Assembly (NCBI GenBank): GCA_907163375.1
Contig: CAJQUW010007233.1
Coordinates: forward strand, 124,001-188,000
DNA from: Prostheceraeus crozeri
Lineage: Eukaryota > Platyhelminthes > Polycladida > Euryleptidae
Reading direction: 5' to 3'
Length of the DNA stretch: 64,000 nt
Positions 38,430-51,546 of this stretch are shown here, piece after piece (the first letter of the stretch is position 1; every line of letters starts with the position of its first letter). The notes under the pieces were generated by a model that did not search any database, had not been told where the DNA came from, and saw only the letters and a program-made list of their open reading frames with translations. A program made the position numbers and the translations under genes.

Positions 38430-39515
38430 TTCTGCAGCTGTATCGCAGTTTGACCCATCGCTGATCTCATTTCAGAAATTGTCAAACTTGTGATGACTGC
38501 ACGGTGCATCGACTTTTAGATGGACGTTTTAGATCGAATTCTTTATGAGCCTCCTGACTGATATATAGGCCTGTGATAATAAGTTGGGAAGAGAAGTGAT
38601 TCGAAGCAGGAATAATCAATGACAGAAGAACAAGTACTACGGCTAGAGTGATAAGTTTTGGGCATGGAATGTCTTCAGGTCATTTCCTTTCATGTTCATG
38701 CACCCCTGTCTGTAAAGCCAAACACATCTAGATTTCGTGAGCCTCTTAATGTCGGCAAACACCTGCATGTTGGCCCACTTCATCCACATTCCACCGCATT
38801 TTCACATACATTGCCGATCAGAAGCATGATGTCATAAGATACACATATTAGGAAATGACCTAAAGACATTCCATGCCAAAAATTATGGCTTTAGTCTTGG
38901 TACATTTCGTTTAATCGGAGAAAACATAGAAAATTTCATTTAATCCAAAAAACGCTAACCTGTGTCCCATTGGATTTACATGTGATTTTCGTTGATCTTG
39001 TCTGACAAGAAGAGGAACTCACTAGAACTCGGCAGATGTGCAGATTCGTAGTAGGCATAGGGTGTACATCATTCTGTGAAAGTCTCATTTTCGGCCTCGT
39101 TCTCTGCAGAAACTCGTTCTGACTGCCGGACTATAGAGGAGATAGCATGCACCATGCTGGAGTTGTGATAAAGTGGACTGAAGTAAAAGAAAGATCAATT
39201 TCTCAAGTTTTTTTTGCACACTTGCTCAATAGGCCTACTTGACAGAATGATATCATCAGATGCATGCTGAATGCTGTATTGCTACTCGCGAGAAGCATCA
39301 ATCTGCATGAATGAGAAATAAATGGCTTTTCTAAGATGAATGCACAATTTATGAAAAATTGATAGATAGGAATATTGTTTTGTGAACAAATGGGAATCGT
39401 CATTTCTGGGCAGATGTTCACCAAGATCCCAGGACGCTATGGACAGGATAGGGATGTCTGAAGAAAATGAAATCGGTTCAAGCTTTACTGAAAGCCGTAT
39501 GGACTTCAGTATATA
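38430..39515. other. No recognisable gene
   Basis: Ordinary AT-rich host sequence after the tRNA-like unit. No frame with family features on either strand. The phrases GACATTCCATGC and GGAATGTCTTCAGGTC near 38667 and 38865 form a distant inverted pair. Confidence 0.4.
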
Positions 39516-39517
39516 TA

Positions 39518-42317
39518 GCCATGGCCAAAAGTCACCGGACATTGACACCTTTATAGATCTTAGTTGAAATATTCAATGCGTCTTTTTGATATTCACGAAT
39601 GAAATGCTTGTATCACTGCGTTATCTAGCAACCATATTGAAATTCAAATATGTTTCATCAACCTAACCTTTTGACCAAATTTACGTTTTGACCATAAGTC
39701 ACCGGACAACCAAAATTTGCACGTTCATTATTTTAATTATCCATCGTTTCTAATGTAGGAACTCAACTGTTCCGTTGCTCACTGTTTCTATCCTGTAAAC
39801 ACATTACTTTCAATAACTGAAATAGTAAAAATTCAATTTTAAATTTTGAACGGACCAGCGGCTTGGCCAAAAGTCACCGGACATCACACTTCCATCCTAT
39901 CAACGGAGTGTCCAGGTCTTAGCATTATGGAGGTGTCTTCTAACTGGCACGCAAATCAATTGAGATGCTGGTTTTCTATGGTCTATTGTGCATCCAATTT
40001 GCTTTGTGAGAATTCTGCCAAACAGCAATAATGCATTCAAAATCACTTCAAGGATTGGCTTTCTGTGGACTGTGTGATTTGAATTTTTAAGTTTGCTTGT
40101 GTAAAGTTCGACAAGCAAGAATATTTCTATGTTGCTTCTCGAATTCAAATCTAAACTTGATGTCACAAATCTGAATCGTTTCGTTCTCAAAAATTGATTG
40201 AACTGTGCTCGTGAATAGACTGCCTGATTAAAGTGATGCCGATACGAAGGCAAGTGTCGCCGAAGAAGAGATCTGAGATTGCGACTTTCTTGAAAGAAGG
40301 CTATGCCATTTGCAAGATCTCTATCAAAGTGGGTATCCCAAAATCTACAGTCTCTGACATACGATGTCGTTAGCTTACTAATCTTTCTGGTCATGGTTCT
40401 CCAGCGAAAGAACGGACGGGTCGCCCTCTGCCTTCTACTGAAAGACTCAACAGAGTGATTATTAGGGCAACCCAAAGTTGCAGTGCAACTTTTTGCAACT
40501 TTTTTGCATATTTTAAGGTAAAATGCAACATTTTGCAACTTTCACTGTCATTTGTAATAAAGATAAGTTTTTTAATTTCCTCACTCTTGGATCAACTCAG
40601 CTACCGGTTAAACCCAATCTAGATGCATTTCGTCATGTTTTCAATTCTAAGAATTGTGTGGTGACGCTTTTCTATCAATAGCATTTACGTCAACTACTTA
40701 TCAAATTTTTGCTCAGCTTGTCGTGTTACTATTGGCAGAACAAAGACATCACATTGTGAATCCGTCGCTATAATGAAATAGATAACTTGCATGATAGCAA
40801 GAATGAAGGCATTAACTGTAAAAAACAAGCAACGAAAACAGATGTTCAGTGATACTGATATTGGAAGTCCTCCAGAACCAGTAGTAACACGATGGGGAAG
40901 CTGATTGTAGGCAGAATTCTATTATAGCAAAAACTTTCCAAAAATAATGGACATTGTAAATTCATTATCTGGTAGTGATATTTTAGTTGAACGCGCAAAG
41001 AGCGCCTTAAATTCGCTTACGATCCGGAATCAGTTACTTGAAGTGAAACGCGATTATGAAACTTCGCTAGTTCATATTAACAAGTACGAGAAAAGTAACG
41101 TTACTATAAAAAATGCTTCAATTAACTGAACAATTTAGAGTTCGGGGATGATTCAGCAAGTATTCTCTCCTATTTGAAAGTGCGAATTGATCGAAACTCA
41201 GATCTGAATGCTATCATGACTCAGGAATGTCCCGATATTTCTCCTTCTTTGTATGTGTTGTTTCAGCGTCGTCAGCCCACTTCCAAATCAATGGAAAGAA
41301 GTTTCTTTCATTGAAAAAACTTCTTGCTGACGATCGGCATTTTCTTCCTGAAAATACTGAGGCTTAGGCTACCTTGTCGTGTACTACAACAGCAGTGATT
41401 AATCGACGTTTGTATTGTGAACTTATTTTTTTAGTTGGTATGAATTTTGTTTTGTATGACGTGAAAATATATTGTTAAATGAACGCTAGTTACCTATTTT
41501 TCATTTGAATAGAACACATTCAAACGGGCATACACGTACATATTAACTTTTTAGCCATGATTGCCATTATCTGTTGCTATTTGATATAGCATTTATTTCA
41601 AGCTATTCGGGGGCTTTTATTGCAACTTTTTGCAACTTTTTGAATTTTAAGTGCAACTTTTGAAGATTTTTAATGGAACTTTGGGTTGCCCTAGTGATTA
41701 TTCAACGCTGTGAACAAAACCGACTTTTTTGTCTTCAAGGCAAATCAAGGCGCTTCGGAGCTTCAATACATGAGCGAACAATCAGAAGGCGATTACAGCG
41801 CGCAGGCTTTAGCTCAAGGCGTCTAGCAAGAAAACCTTTCGTTTATGTTTTTCAGAGGCACAGAAGGGTTTTGTTTGCTCAAAAATATTCTCAAAAAGGC
41901 CCTGACTACTGGCATAGAACGATATTATCAGATGAATCGTCTTTTGATCTGCATGGTAATCGAGGGTCGCGCCCAGAGTCAGACGAAGAATCGGAAAACG
42001 TTGCCTTCCAAAATGCACTATGGCGACGGCAAAGCATCCTGTTAGTGTGATGGTGTGCGGATGCTTCTCCAACAACGGTGTTGGCAGGCTGAGAATATTT
42101 GAAAATGGTGAGCAACGGAACAATTGAGCTCCTACATTAGAAACGATGGATAATTAAAATAATGAACGTGCAAATTATGGTTGTCCGGTGACTTATGGTC
42201 AAAACGTAAATTTGGTCAAAAGGTTGGGTTGATGAAACATATTTGAATTTCAATATGGTTGCTAGATAACAGAGTGATACAAGCATTTCATTCGTGAAAA
42301 TCAAAACGATGCATTCT
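39518..42317 (+). mobile_element. Decayed Tc1-like transposon, interrupted by a hAT element
   Basis: Inverted repeats of about 200 bp (near 39575-39785 and 42107-42317) contain GTCACCGGACA-type motifs and TGACCATAAGTCACCGGAC. The transposase is in two pieces. Plus-strand 40236-40454 encodes the paired-type DNA-binding domain (KKRSEIATFLKEGYAICK, GRPSALPSTERL) with a stop inside. After the insertion, 41702-42130 encodes ERTIRRRLQRAGFSSRR and the catalytic ILSDESSFDLHG, then VMVCGCFSNNGVG. The left outer end starts GGCCAAAAGTCACCGG; the right outer end is lost. Inactive. Confidence 0.8.
40463..41693 (+). mobile_element. hAT-type element nested in the Tc1 transposase
   Basis: Termini TAGGGCAACCCAAAGTT and its reverse complement, with an exact 8-bp target duplication GTGATTAT (40455-40462 and 41694-41701) fitting the hAT preference nTnnnnAn. 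Inside are decayed coding traces, including a C-terminal segment resembling the hAT dimerisation region (SMERSF, KKLLADDRHFLPENTE near 41290-41360). Non-autonomous, 1,231 bp. Confidence 0.75.
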
Positions 42318-42403
42318 CAGCCTTGAAGCTTTCTGTGTCGATCTTTCTGTCCCGACGCAAATTTCAAATGATCGTATAAAACTTCATTATTGATTCATTT
42401 CAG

Positions 42404-42510
42404 CTGCTTTTGAAGCCTTATTTGGTGTTGAAAATTCGACTAAAATTCATCGATATGCAACAGGGTTCCTGAGAACTGAAGATGGATTCTGGGCTGTGAT
42501 GGACAGCAAG
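42404..42510 (+). CDS. Host gene exon (107 nt)
   Basis: Acceptor TTCATTTCAG and donor AAG/GTAATG bound an open frame encoding 35 residues that end in EDGFWAVMDSK. It ends in phase 0, and the next predicted exon at 58160 begins in phase 0. No family is recognisable from this exon alone. Exon status rests on splice signals, openness and phase agreement with the downstream exons. Confidence 0.45.
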
Positions 42511-45023
42511 GTAATGTGCTGATCGTCTGATTCGGGTATTATCTATGAGTGTTCATGCAATATGCACCATGCATGTACAAAAATCTACACAGTCTTGTAC
42601 ATAATAGCAGAGAAGAAACGTAATGTGTAAAACTAAGAAATTCATTGTTAAAATGGATGCATGATTTGATCCTATTCACACCGTGGAACAGCTGATTCAG
42701 TCCCCATGTCAATTTTTTCTGTTGGACATCTAGCCATCAGTTTTATTTCTTATAATAATAAAACGAAGCATCTTTGCCAAACATCCTTCAGTTCATGTTC
42801 ATCGTTTCTCAGCTCCTAGATTAGCTTTGATGGTATAATTGTTGTATCAGTTTCTATACTACGGCCATTCACAAACTGCTAATGCAGAGAATTTTTCTGA
42901 CGTTTTTTGCTGTCATTTGGTCTTCCAAGTTCTCGAAATTATATTTCATCAGACAATAATAACATCTTAAGGATCAGTTGGCGCAAAGTTACTAGGGACA
43001 AGGTCCCATTTACAGATAAATGAAAAGAAAATGAACATGCCCTCTTTTGAAGATCGAATGTCTATGCAGTACTGGATGTCTACGCTATTTATATGCGCTT
43101 TTCTTTACAAGGTAGAGACACAATTCGAGCAGTCAATAGCATTTTGTCCCATTTGACTAATATATCAAAAAATATTGAATAAAAAATGAAATATTTAAAA
43201 TATGATTTTTAATGCTGTAACCTCCTCATCGCTTTGATATGCCTATGAACTGCTTTCAGACTTTCCACCTTGTCTTCGGATCCATCTATTGCTTGTGGTA
43301 ACAGATTAGGACGGCTTCTAATGTAAACTGACTTTGAATTTTTAGACTGATGATGTCCAACATTTTTTGATAGGGTTCAAGTCGAAAATTTCCAGGCAGT
43401 CAAACAATTAAAGAGCTTGAATGCTCATGATATTGGAGACTGCCTTTCTTGCCGTATGACATGTCCCTTTGTCTTCCATAAAGCCACCATCACCGTTCAA
43501 ACGTCTTGCTATTGACATGGGATTTGCTTTGAGTAGGCAATATGTGGGCCTACCAATACAGGTCCAGTACTGATGCTTTCTTACACAGCTTCTTCTCGGA
43601 GATCTCAAGATGAGAAGACTGTGATTTTCTACATCTTGTTTAGCTAGTTTACTCTCACTGGGCATTGATGCAATTTCGTGGACAGTGTGTTGATTTTCGT
43701 TTAGGTGCTAGTGACCATTCCCTGCCTCCTTCAACCGTCAAAGATGTACCTGACATGCTGTCGTGTATGACAGCACCAATTCTATAAAAGACATCATATG
43801 GGTGAGCATGTACAATCATCGCCTGCTTCATGAACAAGCCGCTGTTCATCATATCCGAATCATCCATTATTTCGTCAGTCACTAACGATCACACACTTCG
43901 TAATGAATCATCAGCCAAATTGATTATTCAGAACAATCAATACTTAACAGCAGACAGCTTATGGATTCTAGAACCATAGGCAATCAATCCAATGCAATTA
44001 AAAGCTGATTAATTATGTAGAATCAGTTTCAGCCTTCATCAAAATATTTCGGTGCAGGAACTAGCTATGAGCAACTGTGTTGACTAGCTGATTGACAATC
44101 TCCTTTCTCACACTCTCCATTCACATCGTCGACAATGCGCTATCAGTTCCGAGTGATCATTTTCTACGGAGATCCCTTAAAATTTGGCAGCAGAATTATC
44201 GCGCATTGTCTACTGCCAAAAGCATCCTACAGACATAAATTGTCTTCTGCCAAAAAAGGCCTACAAACATCAATTTATGTGCGCACTCAGACAAGCACCA
44301 ACATTAATGACATTCATTTTGCATTTGATGAGGAATATTAACATATATGTCAATCGAACCTCAAGAAAGCGTAATTTTAAGTCCTGTGGATACATTAAAG
44401 CATCCATCAGGATTCAAAAGTACCTAATTTGAGGTATTGAACAGTGCCTAAAAATGAAAGCAATAATCAAACTCACATTGTATTTTTCATGATTTCCAAT
44501 CCTCCTTCAATGATTCATCTTGTATTATTTGATCGACTGTAACCGTATGCGGATCTAATATTTGATTACAATGTAATTTCACTTCAGATGACTTTTCAGC
44601 AATACAATCAATCGCATCAGTTGAATGGTTTTCAACTAAAATAAAAAGATATTTGGTCGTTGAGTTGGAAAGATGCAAATCAAAACGTGTAGATGAAGAT
44701 CGGGAATTAATGATGCTGGTCTCTACTTTGTATTTGCAGTTTTGAGGTTATGTGCAAGAAAAAAATTCAATAAGGTAAAACCACAGCGCTTCGAGCACAG
44801 ACACAGCAAAGGGTGGGACCGTGCAGAGAAGGAGCTATCCGCTTATTTTTACAACAATGCCAGGAAAAGAGAAGATCGAGAACTATTTCCAAAATGAAAA
44901 AATGCGTCGACGTAATCCTGAAATTGGTTGTGAAAGTCGAATTAAGACAGCATCCTCTGAATGTCCAAAACACGATTGATTGACCTGAGATGCGTTCAAA
45001 AGGTTGTAAATTCCCAAGTATAA
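42511..45023. other. Intron sequence without a confident gene
   Basis: Host intron by the exon model. The segment around 43285-43700 has weak minus-strand transposase-like character (CHTARKAVSNIM) but is too decayed to assign. The rest shows nothing recognisable. Confidence 0.35.
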
Positions 45024-45027
45024 GACA

Positions 45028-48000
45028 CACGGTGGTCCCAAACACATGTTTTATGAAAAAAAATTGTACAAGAAAGCTATGATGTTTTTTACATTTGTTC
45101 AGGTCTACTTTATCAAAATATATAAATATTTAAATGTTTCACCGTGCTATTCATGAAATATTCAAAATTTGATTTTTTTTGATTTTTTTTGAATTTTTGA
45201 GACATACTACTTATTTAATTTTCAAAAAATCTCTCGAACAAAAAAATGTACTGAACTTCTATGAACATGACTAAATTATATAAGCTATAATGAGCATTTG
45301 GTTAAAAATTTAGAGGATTTCATCGAGCTATTGCAGAGAAAAGCACTTTACAACATTAACTGGTCAGAATTTTTATTTTCATTTTTGACGTATTTTTATT
45401 ATTCCTAACTGACGCATAATTGCACTAACTCAGTGACGAAACTTTTCATCAGTGTGAACCTCAAGGATAATCATAAGCGTTATTGTATTAGCATCGCATT
45501 GCTGGGTATACAAATGGCATGGGCTTTGTCAGCTCTTTCGTGTTCTCTATTCACTGATCGTTTTCACATTATCACAAATTAGTTACAGTTTCACATCATT
45601 TGCAGTTGATCGAAAGACATCTCAGTGTCCGCAGCAGATAATAAGGTTGACGCATAACATCTAGATTTCTATTAAATAATTTCAGTACCGGCACGATTGT
45701 TCGCATGATTCGATTCCCACAGGGTTGAGACATTAGGTGTGTAGATTTCTATATAGCAATTTTACTTCATTCTCAAGCTGATCAATTATTGTGTAGATCC
45801 TTTGTTGTGAATTCAATTCAACCTCAATTGGTAAACATTCGTTAAATGCGTCAAATCATGTCCGTGTCACTATTCATTGAATGCGAACAATACATTTAAG
45901 GCGCATTTCCAAACATTCACTGTTGCATCGAAATGTCGCACCGTCAACAGCGCAAAAGTCATGAAGAATGCAGAAAGACAGTCTGCATAGTTTGTGGACG
46001 AAAAGCAACAGAAAAAATGACAGAAAATCTGTTGGCCACAATAAGGTCATTTGTTCTACAGAACTTTGATCCACAAGACGAACGGCTGCCATGTGGTCTT
46101 CGTCAGACGGACAAAACGATTTTGTATGAATACAAAAGAGGTATTTATCGCCGCAAAATCAACATACAAGACTTTCAAAAATACTATCGATCAATAACAC
46201 GTTCAGCATCATGTGAGAATGGTTCATGTGCTATTTGTAATATTGGAAAGTATTCCTTGTCTAGCGTGTGTCCATCTGTTCGTGATAAGCCTGCCGAAAT
46301 CACCGTTGGACGACCAAGAAATCCAGATCTCGACTCTTCTGTGTCTTCTGCTCCTGAGCCGCAGTTATTGTGCTCAAGATGTTTTCTATAATTGGAAAAG
46401 GAAAGAACCATACATGCACAACTGAAACGGCGATTCAGAATACCATCAAGAACCTGGGCAGTTCACAGCGGGACCAACTTTGTTCAACCATTATACGACA
46501 GCGACTGCCTGAGTCACCAGCTGGGGCATTAAAATCTTTTTCTCTCATGTCCTCAAGAGGTAGACCACTCCAGGTTGCAATCAACTGTGATCAAAAGCCG
46601 CACCATCAACAATCACTGCTGAAGGCTTCAGTAATCTGCAGATGGAAACCAACTTGTCTTTGAATCAAGTCAAATCTGTGGCCAAGTTTGTGAGATCTAA
46701 TATTGGACGAAAATGTGTTGAGCCACAATTAAGAGACAATTTATCTGACATTTCCAGACGATTACAGCCCTTCTTTCAGGAGCGGAGCATTACCTTGTAC
46801 GAAAAGTCGACGTCAGGTCCATCGAAATATACTCCAGTAACTCGACCATCCATCGTTGTGAATGATTTCCAGTCTTTCGTTGATTACATCATGAGAGAAC
46901 GAAATTACAGTGTCGAAAATACCCTCATCAAAATCGGAATCGATGGCGGCCATGTTTTTTTAAGATATGTCTCAATCTCGTTTCAAAGGTACTTTCTACT
47001 GCTGCTGCAGCCTCGAAGGCCGCTGACTCTGGCGTTAAAGGCCTATTCATTCTTTGTATTGTTCCTAACATGCAAGAGTCTTTTATCAACATCGAAAGTT
47101 GTTTAGATGAAATTTCTCTACTTCCACACGGAGTTGACTTTGTCTTGGCTACGGACCTCGAAAGTAGTTAATATTCTTTGCGGCATTCAATCCCATGGTG
47201 CCACACATCCGTGCTGTTACTGTGAAACAACGAATGGCGTATGGGAGTCTTCAAAGCTGAGAACACTTAGCAATATAAAGTTGAAATATGAAAACTGAAA
47301 GAAAAGTGGATCAAAATTATCTGACGCCAAAAATTTCAAAAATTGCGTAAATTCGCCTCTTATTAAAAGTTTCTGCACTGAATATATCATTGATTTGATA
47401 CCTCCACCTGAACTGCATTTACTGATGGGACCTTTTAATCACATCTTTCGCGAGATGCAGAAAATCTGGCCTATGTCCGAAGAAGGGCCCAAGTGAGTTG
47501 GAGTAGTACAATGCGGGTATCATGGTGGTGAGTTTATAGGTGGAGACTGTAATAAGCTGCTGAAAAATGTTGATATTTTGGCACAATTTTGCCCATTGTA
47601 CAGTGTATGTTCTTCGTTACGTTGATGTGTTCCGCGCATTGAATACTGTCGTGCAGTCCTGCTTCGGCACTGTACTTTCTGACACATATGACGATGATAT
47701 TGCAAAGTTTGCTGACTCATACCGGAGTCTTGATATCAATGTAACCCCGAAAGTCCACATTTTGATTACTCATGTACCACAATTTTGCCGCAAATACGGC
47801 TCATTATCTATGTTTTCTGAACAAGCGTCAGAATCTGTTCATTCTGTTTTAAGATGTTTTGGTCAAAATGAAAAATCAACTTCACTTCTCATCCAAGTTA
47901 TTCCAAAGCTTTATTTGACACCATGTTGAGTTCAATAGCAAACATATATGATCAGAGACTTCTTACTCATACATGTAGACTACCAGACGTATTTGCCCTT

Positions 48001-48875
48001 GTTATGTTCGGCAGGTGTGACGGAATTTGTTATTAAGTAAAACGTTTTTTGCAAGCTATTTTGTTTTTGCTTGTCTTCAAAACGTTTTTGCATTGATAGT
48101 TATTTATCATTATGAAGTCTAAGTGATAAATTACTTGTTGTACTTCAAAAAAAACGAGTATAATATTCGACAGCCTTCCCTGAAGACTTGTATGATTTAA
48201 AAATTCGTTTAGATGTGAGTAAAGTAACTGCCACAAAAATATCTTCAGCATATCGAATCCATAACATGGAACTGAAGTGTGGCCGATGGAGTAATACATG
48301 AATTTGCAACTAGAAGTAAATAGAATTATTGATACATGGTACGTATGACAAGGCTACATAACGAATGACAGAACATTGAAGCAAATCGGGATGCGATATC
48401 TCAATGTAAAAAATTAAATGATATCTTATGATTATCCTTGAGGTTCACACTGATGCAAAAGTTTCGTCACTGAGTTAGTGCAATTATGCGTCAGTTAGGA
48501 ATAATAAAAATACGTCAAAAATGAAAATAAAAATTCTGACAAGTTAATGTTGTAAAGTGCTTTTCTCTGCAATAGCTCGATGAAATCCTCTAAATTTTTA
48601 ACCAAATGCTCATTATAGCTTATATAATTTAGTCATGTTCATAGAAGTTCAGTACATTTTTTTGTTCGAGAGATTTTTTGAAAATTAAATAAGTAGTATG
48701 TCTCAAAAATTCGAAAAAAAATTCAAAAAAATTCAAATTTTGAATATTTCATGAATAGCACGGTGAAACATTTAAATATTTATATATTTTGATAAAGTAG
48801 ACCTGAACAAATGTAAAAAACTGTAAGCTTTCTTGTACAATTTTTTTCATAAAACATGTGTTTGGGACCACCGTG
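45028..48875 (+). mobile_element. Chapaev-like (CMC group) DNA transposon
   Basis: Terminal inverted repeats of about 440 bp start CACGGTGGTCCCAAAC. Exact 4-bp duplications GACA lie at 45024-45027 and 48876-48879. The CAC start and 4-bp duplication fit Chapaev elements, as does the transposase type. Length 3,848 bp. Confidence 0.8.
45933..47929 (+). pseudogene. Chapaev-like transposase, broken in several frames
   Basis: The N-terminal part (45933-46391) has a zinc-binding CIVCGRKATEKM followed by ERLPCGLRQ and SCENGSCAIC. Later fragments in shifting frames include LSLNQVKSVAKFVRS (46650), IGIDGGHVFLR (46935), LHLLMGPFNHIFREM (47415) and VHILITHVPQFCRKYGSL with SEQASESVHS (47750-47840). At least four frame changes are needed, so it is inactive. 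Catalytic acidic residues are in the IGIDGG and LMGPFNH regions by family analogy. Confidence 0.75.
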
Positions 48876-48879
48876 GACA

Positions 48880-49489
48880 GTAGAGCGAGATGTATTGACG
48901 CTGCTGGGTTGACTGAAACACGCACGATGCAATGGGAGAAAGTGACTATGCAATAAATGACGCCTGGTTGATATAGTATTCAGTCCTATCTTTCAGCTCG
49001 GATCCTCTTTGTCATGTGACTCATAGGACGAAGGTCGTTATGAATTTATTCACCAGACAGGCGATCGGCGAAGTTGTTTGCTCTACAGTAGAGGAGAGGT
49101 GTGTGGAGAGGTGAATTGTGACGCATGGGGACCAACTGATGCGCATTGTGACTTTGAATATTCCAGCTAACATACATTTAAATCATCTTTCATATGGATA
49201 AGAGAAAATGCAAGAAAATGAGTGGAGAGAGAGAGGAAGATAAGGAGAGATAATAAGAGAATAGAAGGAGTTAGTTATCTGCCTCGTGCATTGTGACAAC
49301 CCGTCAAAAACGAATCATTTAGAGGAGACAACGGAGCAAAAGAAGGGAAGTAGATATATATCAAAATGTTCTTTTTGCAGATGTAAAGCAAGTGGTAAAT
49401 GAATATAATGCATGTACATTTATATGTTATATTCATTTGTAAATGTAACATACAATAAAATAACTTTGAAATGCAATGTAGACAAAATA
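48880..49489. other. No recognisable gene
   Basis: AT-rich sequence between the Chapaev-like element and the 3' end of a LINE. Purine-rich GAGAGAGAGGAAGATAAGG near 49225. Nothing codes convincingly. Confidence 0.4.
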
Positions 49490-49499
49490 TCAATATATT

Positions 49500-50690
49500 A
49501 AATATGATAATAATAATAATAACTTTATTGGCACACATCTGCGGTGCGCGCAGTACAGAGGCATGAAACAGTTACAAACAATGCAGAGTTCATGATACAA
49601 AAGAGACAATGAATGAATGAAGCATGATAACCAGCATGGAGAGAGGAAACTATGAACACGTAGAACAGTACTTGATGAAAGAGTCGAAGAAGCGGACAGT
49701 ACGGCATCTGGGTTTTTTGAGAGTGGAAGAATTTGTGAGTTGGGGACCTTTCGTCGAAAAATTGACTGACGCAAAGGGTGGTTGATAGTTGTCATAACAC
49801 TGTGGAATAGGCGGGTCCAAGACCTTTGGTTGTTGCGTGCCAATGTAGTAGTAGTTATTGAGTCTGGTCCATGGGAAGTACCAAAAATTATTCTAGAGGC
49901 TCGTCTCTCTACTTTGACAAGGAACTTGTAACCTTTTTGGGACATATTGCAGCAGCACGGATGGCAGTAGGTGAGAAAGGAGTGGATAGTTTGTCGGTAG
50001 ACTCTCCATAAAATCTGAGGGTTACAACCTGTTCTCTTCAGGTTTCTGAGGACAAAAATGCGTTTAGAGGCCTTCTTGAAGATCTCCTTGCAGTAAATAT
50101 CCAAGCGAAGATCCTTTGCGAAATGGACACCGAGGATTTTCATAGAGGTTACGCTTGGAATGACAGTTCCTGCAACGTCCGCAATTTCTTCGAGTCGAAT
50201 ACCAGTTCTGGTGGCGATGTCCGTCACCACGGATTTGGAAGTGTTTAGAGGAAGCCCCGCCCTAGCTGACCACTGGCAAATGTATACGAATTCGCGTTGG
50301 ATGTTGTCTTCGTGTGCATCTCGCATAAAGTGGAGTACAGTTACGTCCTCAGCGTATTTAACATAACGAATGTTAGAACACACAGGACGTAGCGATGTGA
50401 TGGCAGCACAGAAGAGGTACGGTCCTAGCACGCTTCCCTGAGGAACTCCGCTGGGTGCGGAGAACCATTCGGAGGTGGCGTTGTCGTGCACGACAAGCTG
50501 GATTCGGTTGGATAAGAAGTCAGTTATCCAAGAAACAGCCTCAAAAGGTAGCTTTAAGTCGATGATGGTGGATAGGATGGTATTATGGGGCAGTTTGTCG
50601 AAGGCCTTGGCAAAATCAATGGAGAGGACACGCAAGGCACCGGATGACTGATCGAGATGACGGAGGATGCTCATGTATGTAACGGTAGTG
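49500..50690 (-). pseudogene. 5'-truncated non-LTR retrotransposon with reverse transcriptase
   Basis: A 394-aa minus-strand frame with the reverse transcriptase palm: LSIDFAKAFDKLPH, SGVPQGSVLGPYLF and IRYVKYAEDVTVL, where the usual FADD/YADD is AED. The conserved CR1/Jockey-type tail follows, with NTSKSVVTD and MKILGVHF. The 3' end is an AATAAAGTTATTATTATT microsatellite tail. Endonuclease and N-terminal parts are missing. The D-to-E change in the palm and the truncation indicate a dead copy. Confidence 0.85.
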
Positions 50691-51420
50691 GCACATGTTC
50701 ATGATGTAAACATAACAATACATTTGATGATATAGAATTTTGTAATTGCGTATAAAATTGCATTGCAGTACATCTTCGATTATCCGGACGTAATTTTAGA
50801 ATCCGTTCGATTCTCCGTGATTCCATCAAAACATGTACATATACATACATGGAATCAAATGTTCATTTTAGCATTCCTCTCCTCTTTAGGTAACACACAC
50901 TCGAAGTACTCTTGCTTTACCAGCAATTAATTTTTGCTCAATGTGCGGTTCTCACCTGAGTCAAATAATAGGCAAGCAGCTAAATGATTGGAGCATTCTT
51001 AAGTAGGTTATGCATGCTAGTCAAAGCTGGGATACAGCTCTGATAAATCAATTTCAATTCGTGGTCTCAGTTCACGGTCTTTGTTTGTGTACGTGTATTT
51101 ATGTGCTTCAATAGGAACGACAGTGAATATATAGCAGACATGTACAATTGATGCTCATAATTTCATTAAACAGTCGAATAATCGAAATCAAATATGTCAA
51201 GCATTATAGGTAGATATGCAGGATGGATATATGCATACAGATTATATGGATATATGTAGATCATATTCTACAGGGATCTTGGTATACAATCAAATGTCTT
51301 TGACCTAAGCCCACAAGCTTTTGCTAACATGGGATTTAAAAATTCGCTTAACCGGATCTTTGACTGACCTATTGGGTTTTGACCATCCGGATAATCGAAG
51401 ATGCACTGTACATGTATATT

Positions 51421-51426
<6 letters not shown>

Positions 51427-51503
<77 letters not shown>

Positions 51504-51514
51504 ATATATATCAA
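51427..51514. repeat. (TA)n microsatellite
   Basis: About 88 bp of alternating TA with one T insertion. Confidence 0.95.
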
Positions 51515-51546
51515 AAGTTGTAAAACACAAGAAAAAAACCACTTAA

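Noticed and set aside
39900-40538. 212-aa minus-strand frame
   Set aside because: It is the antisense of the Tc1 transposase N-terminal region and crosses into the hAT end.
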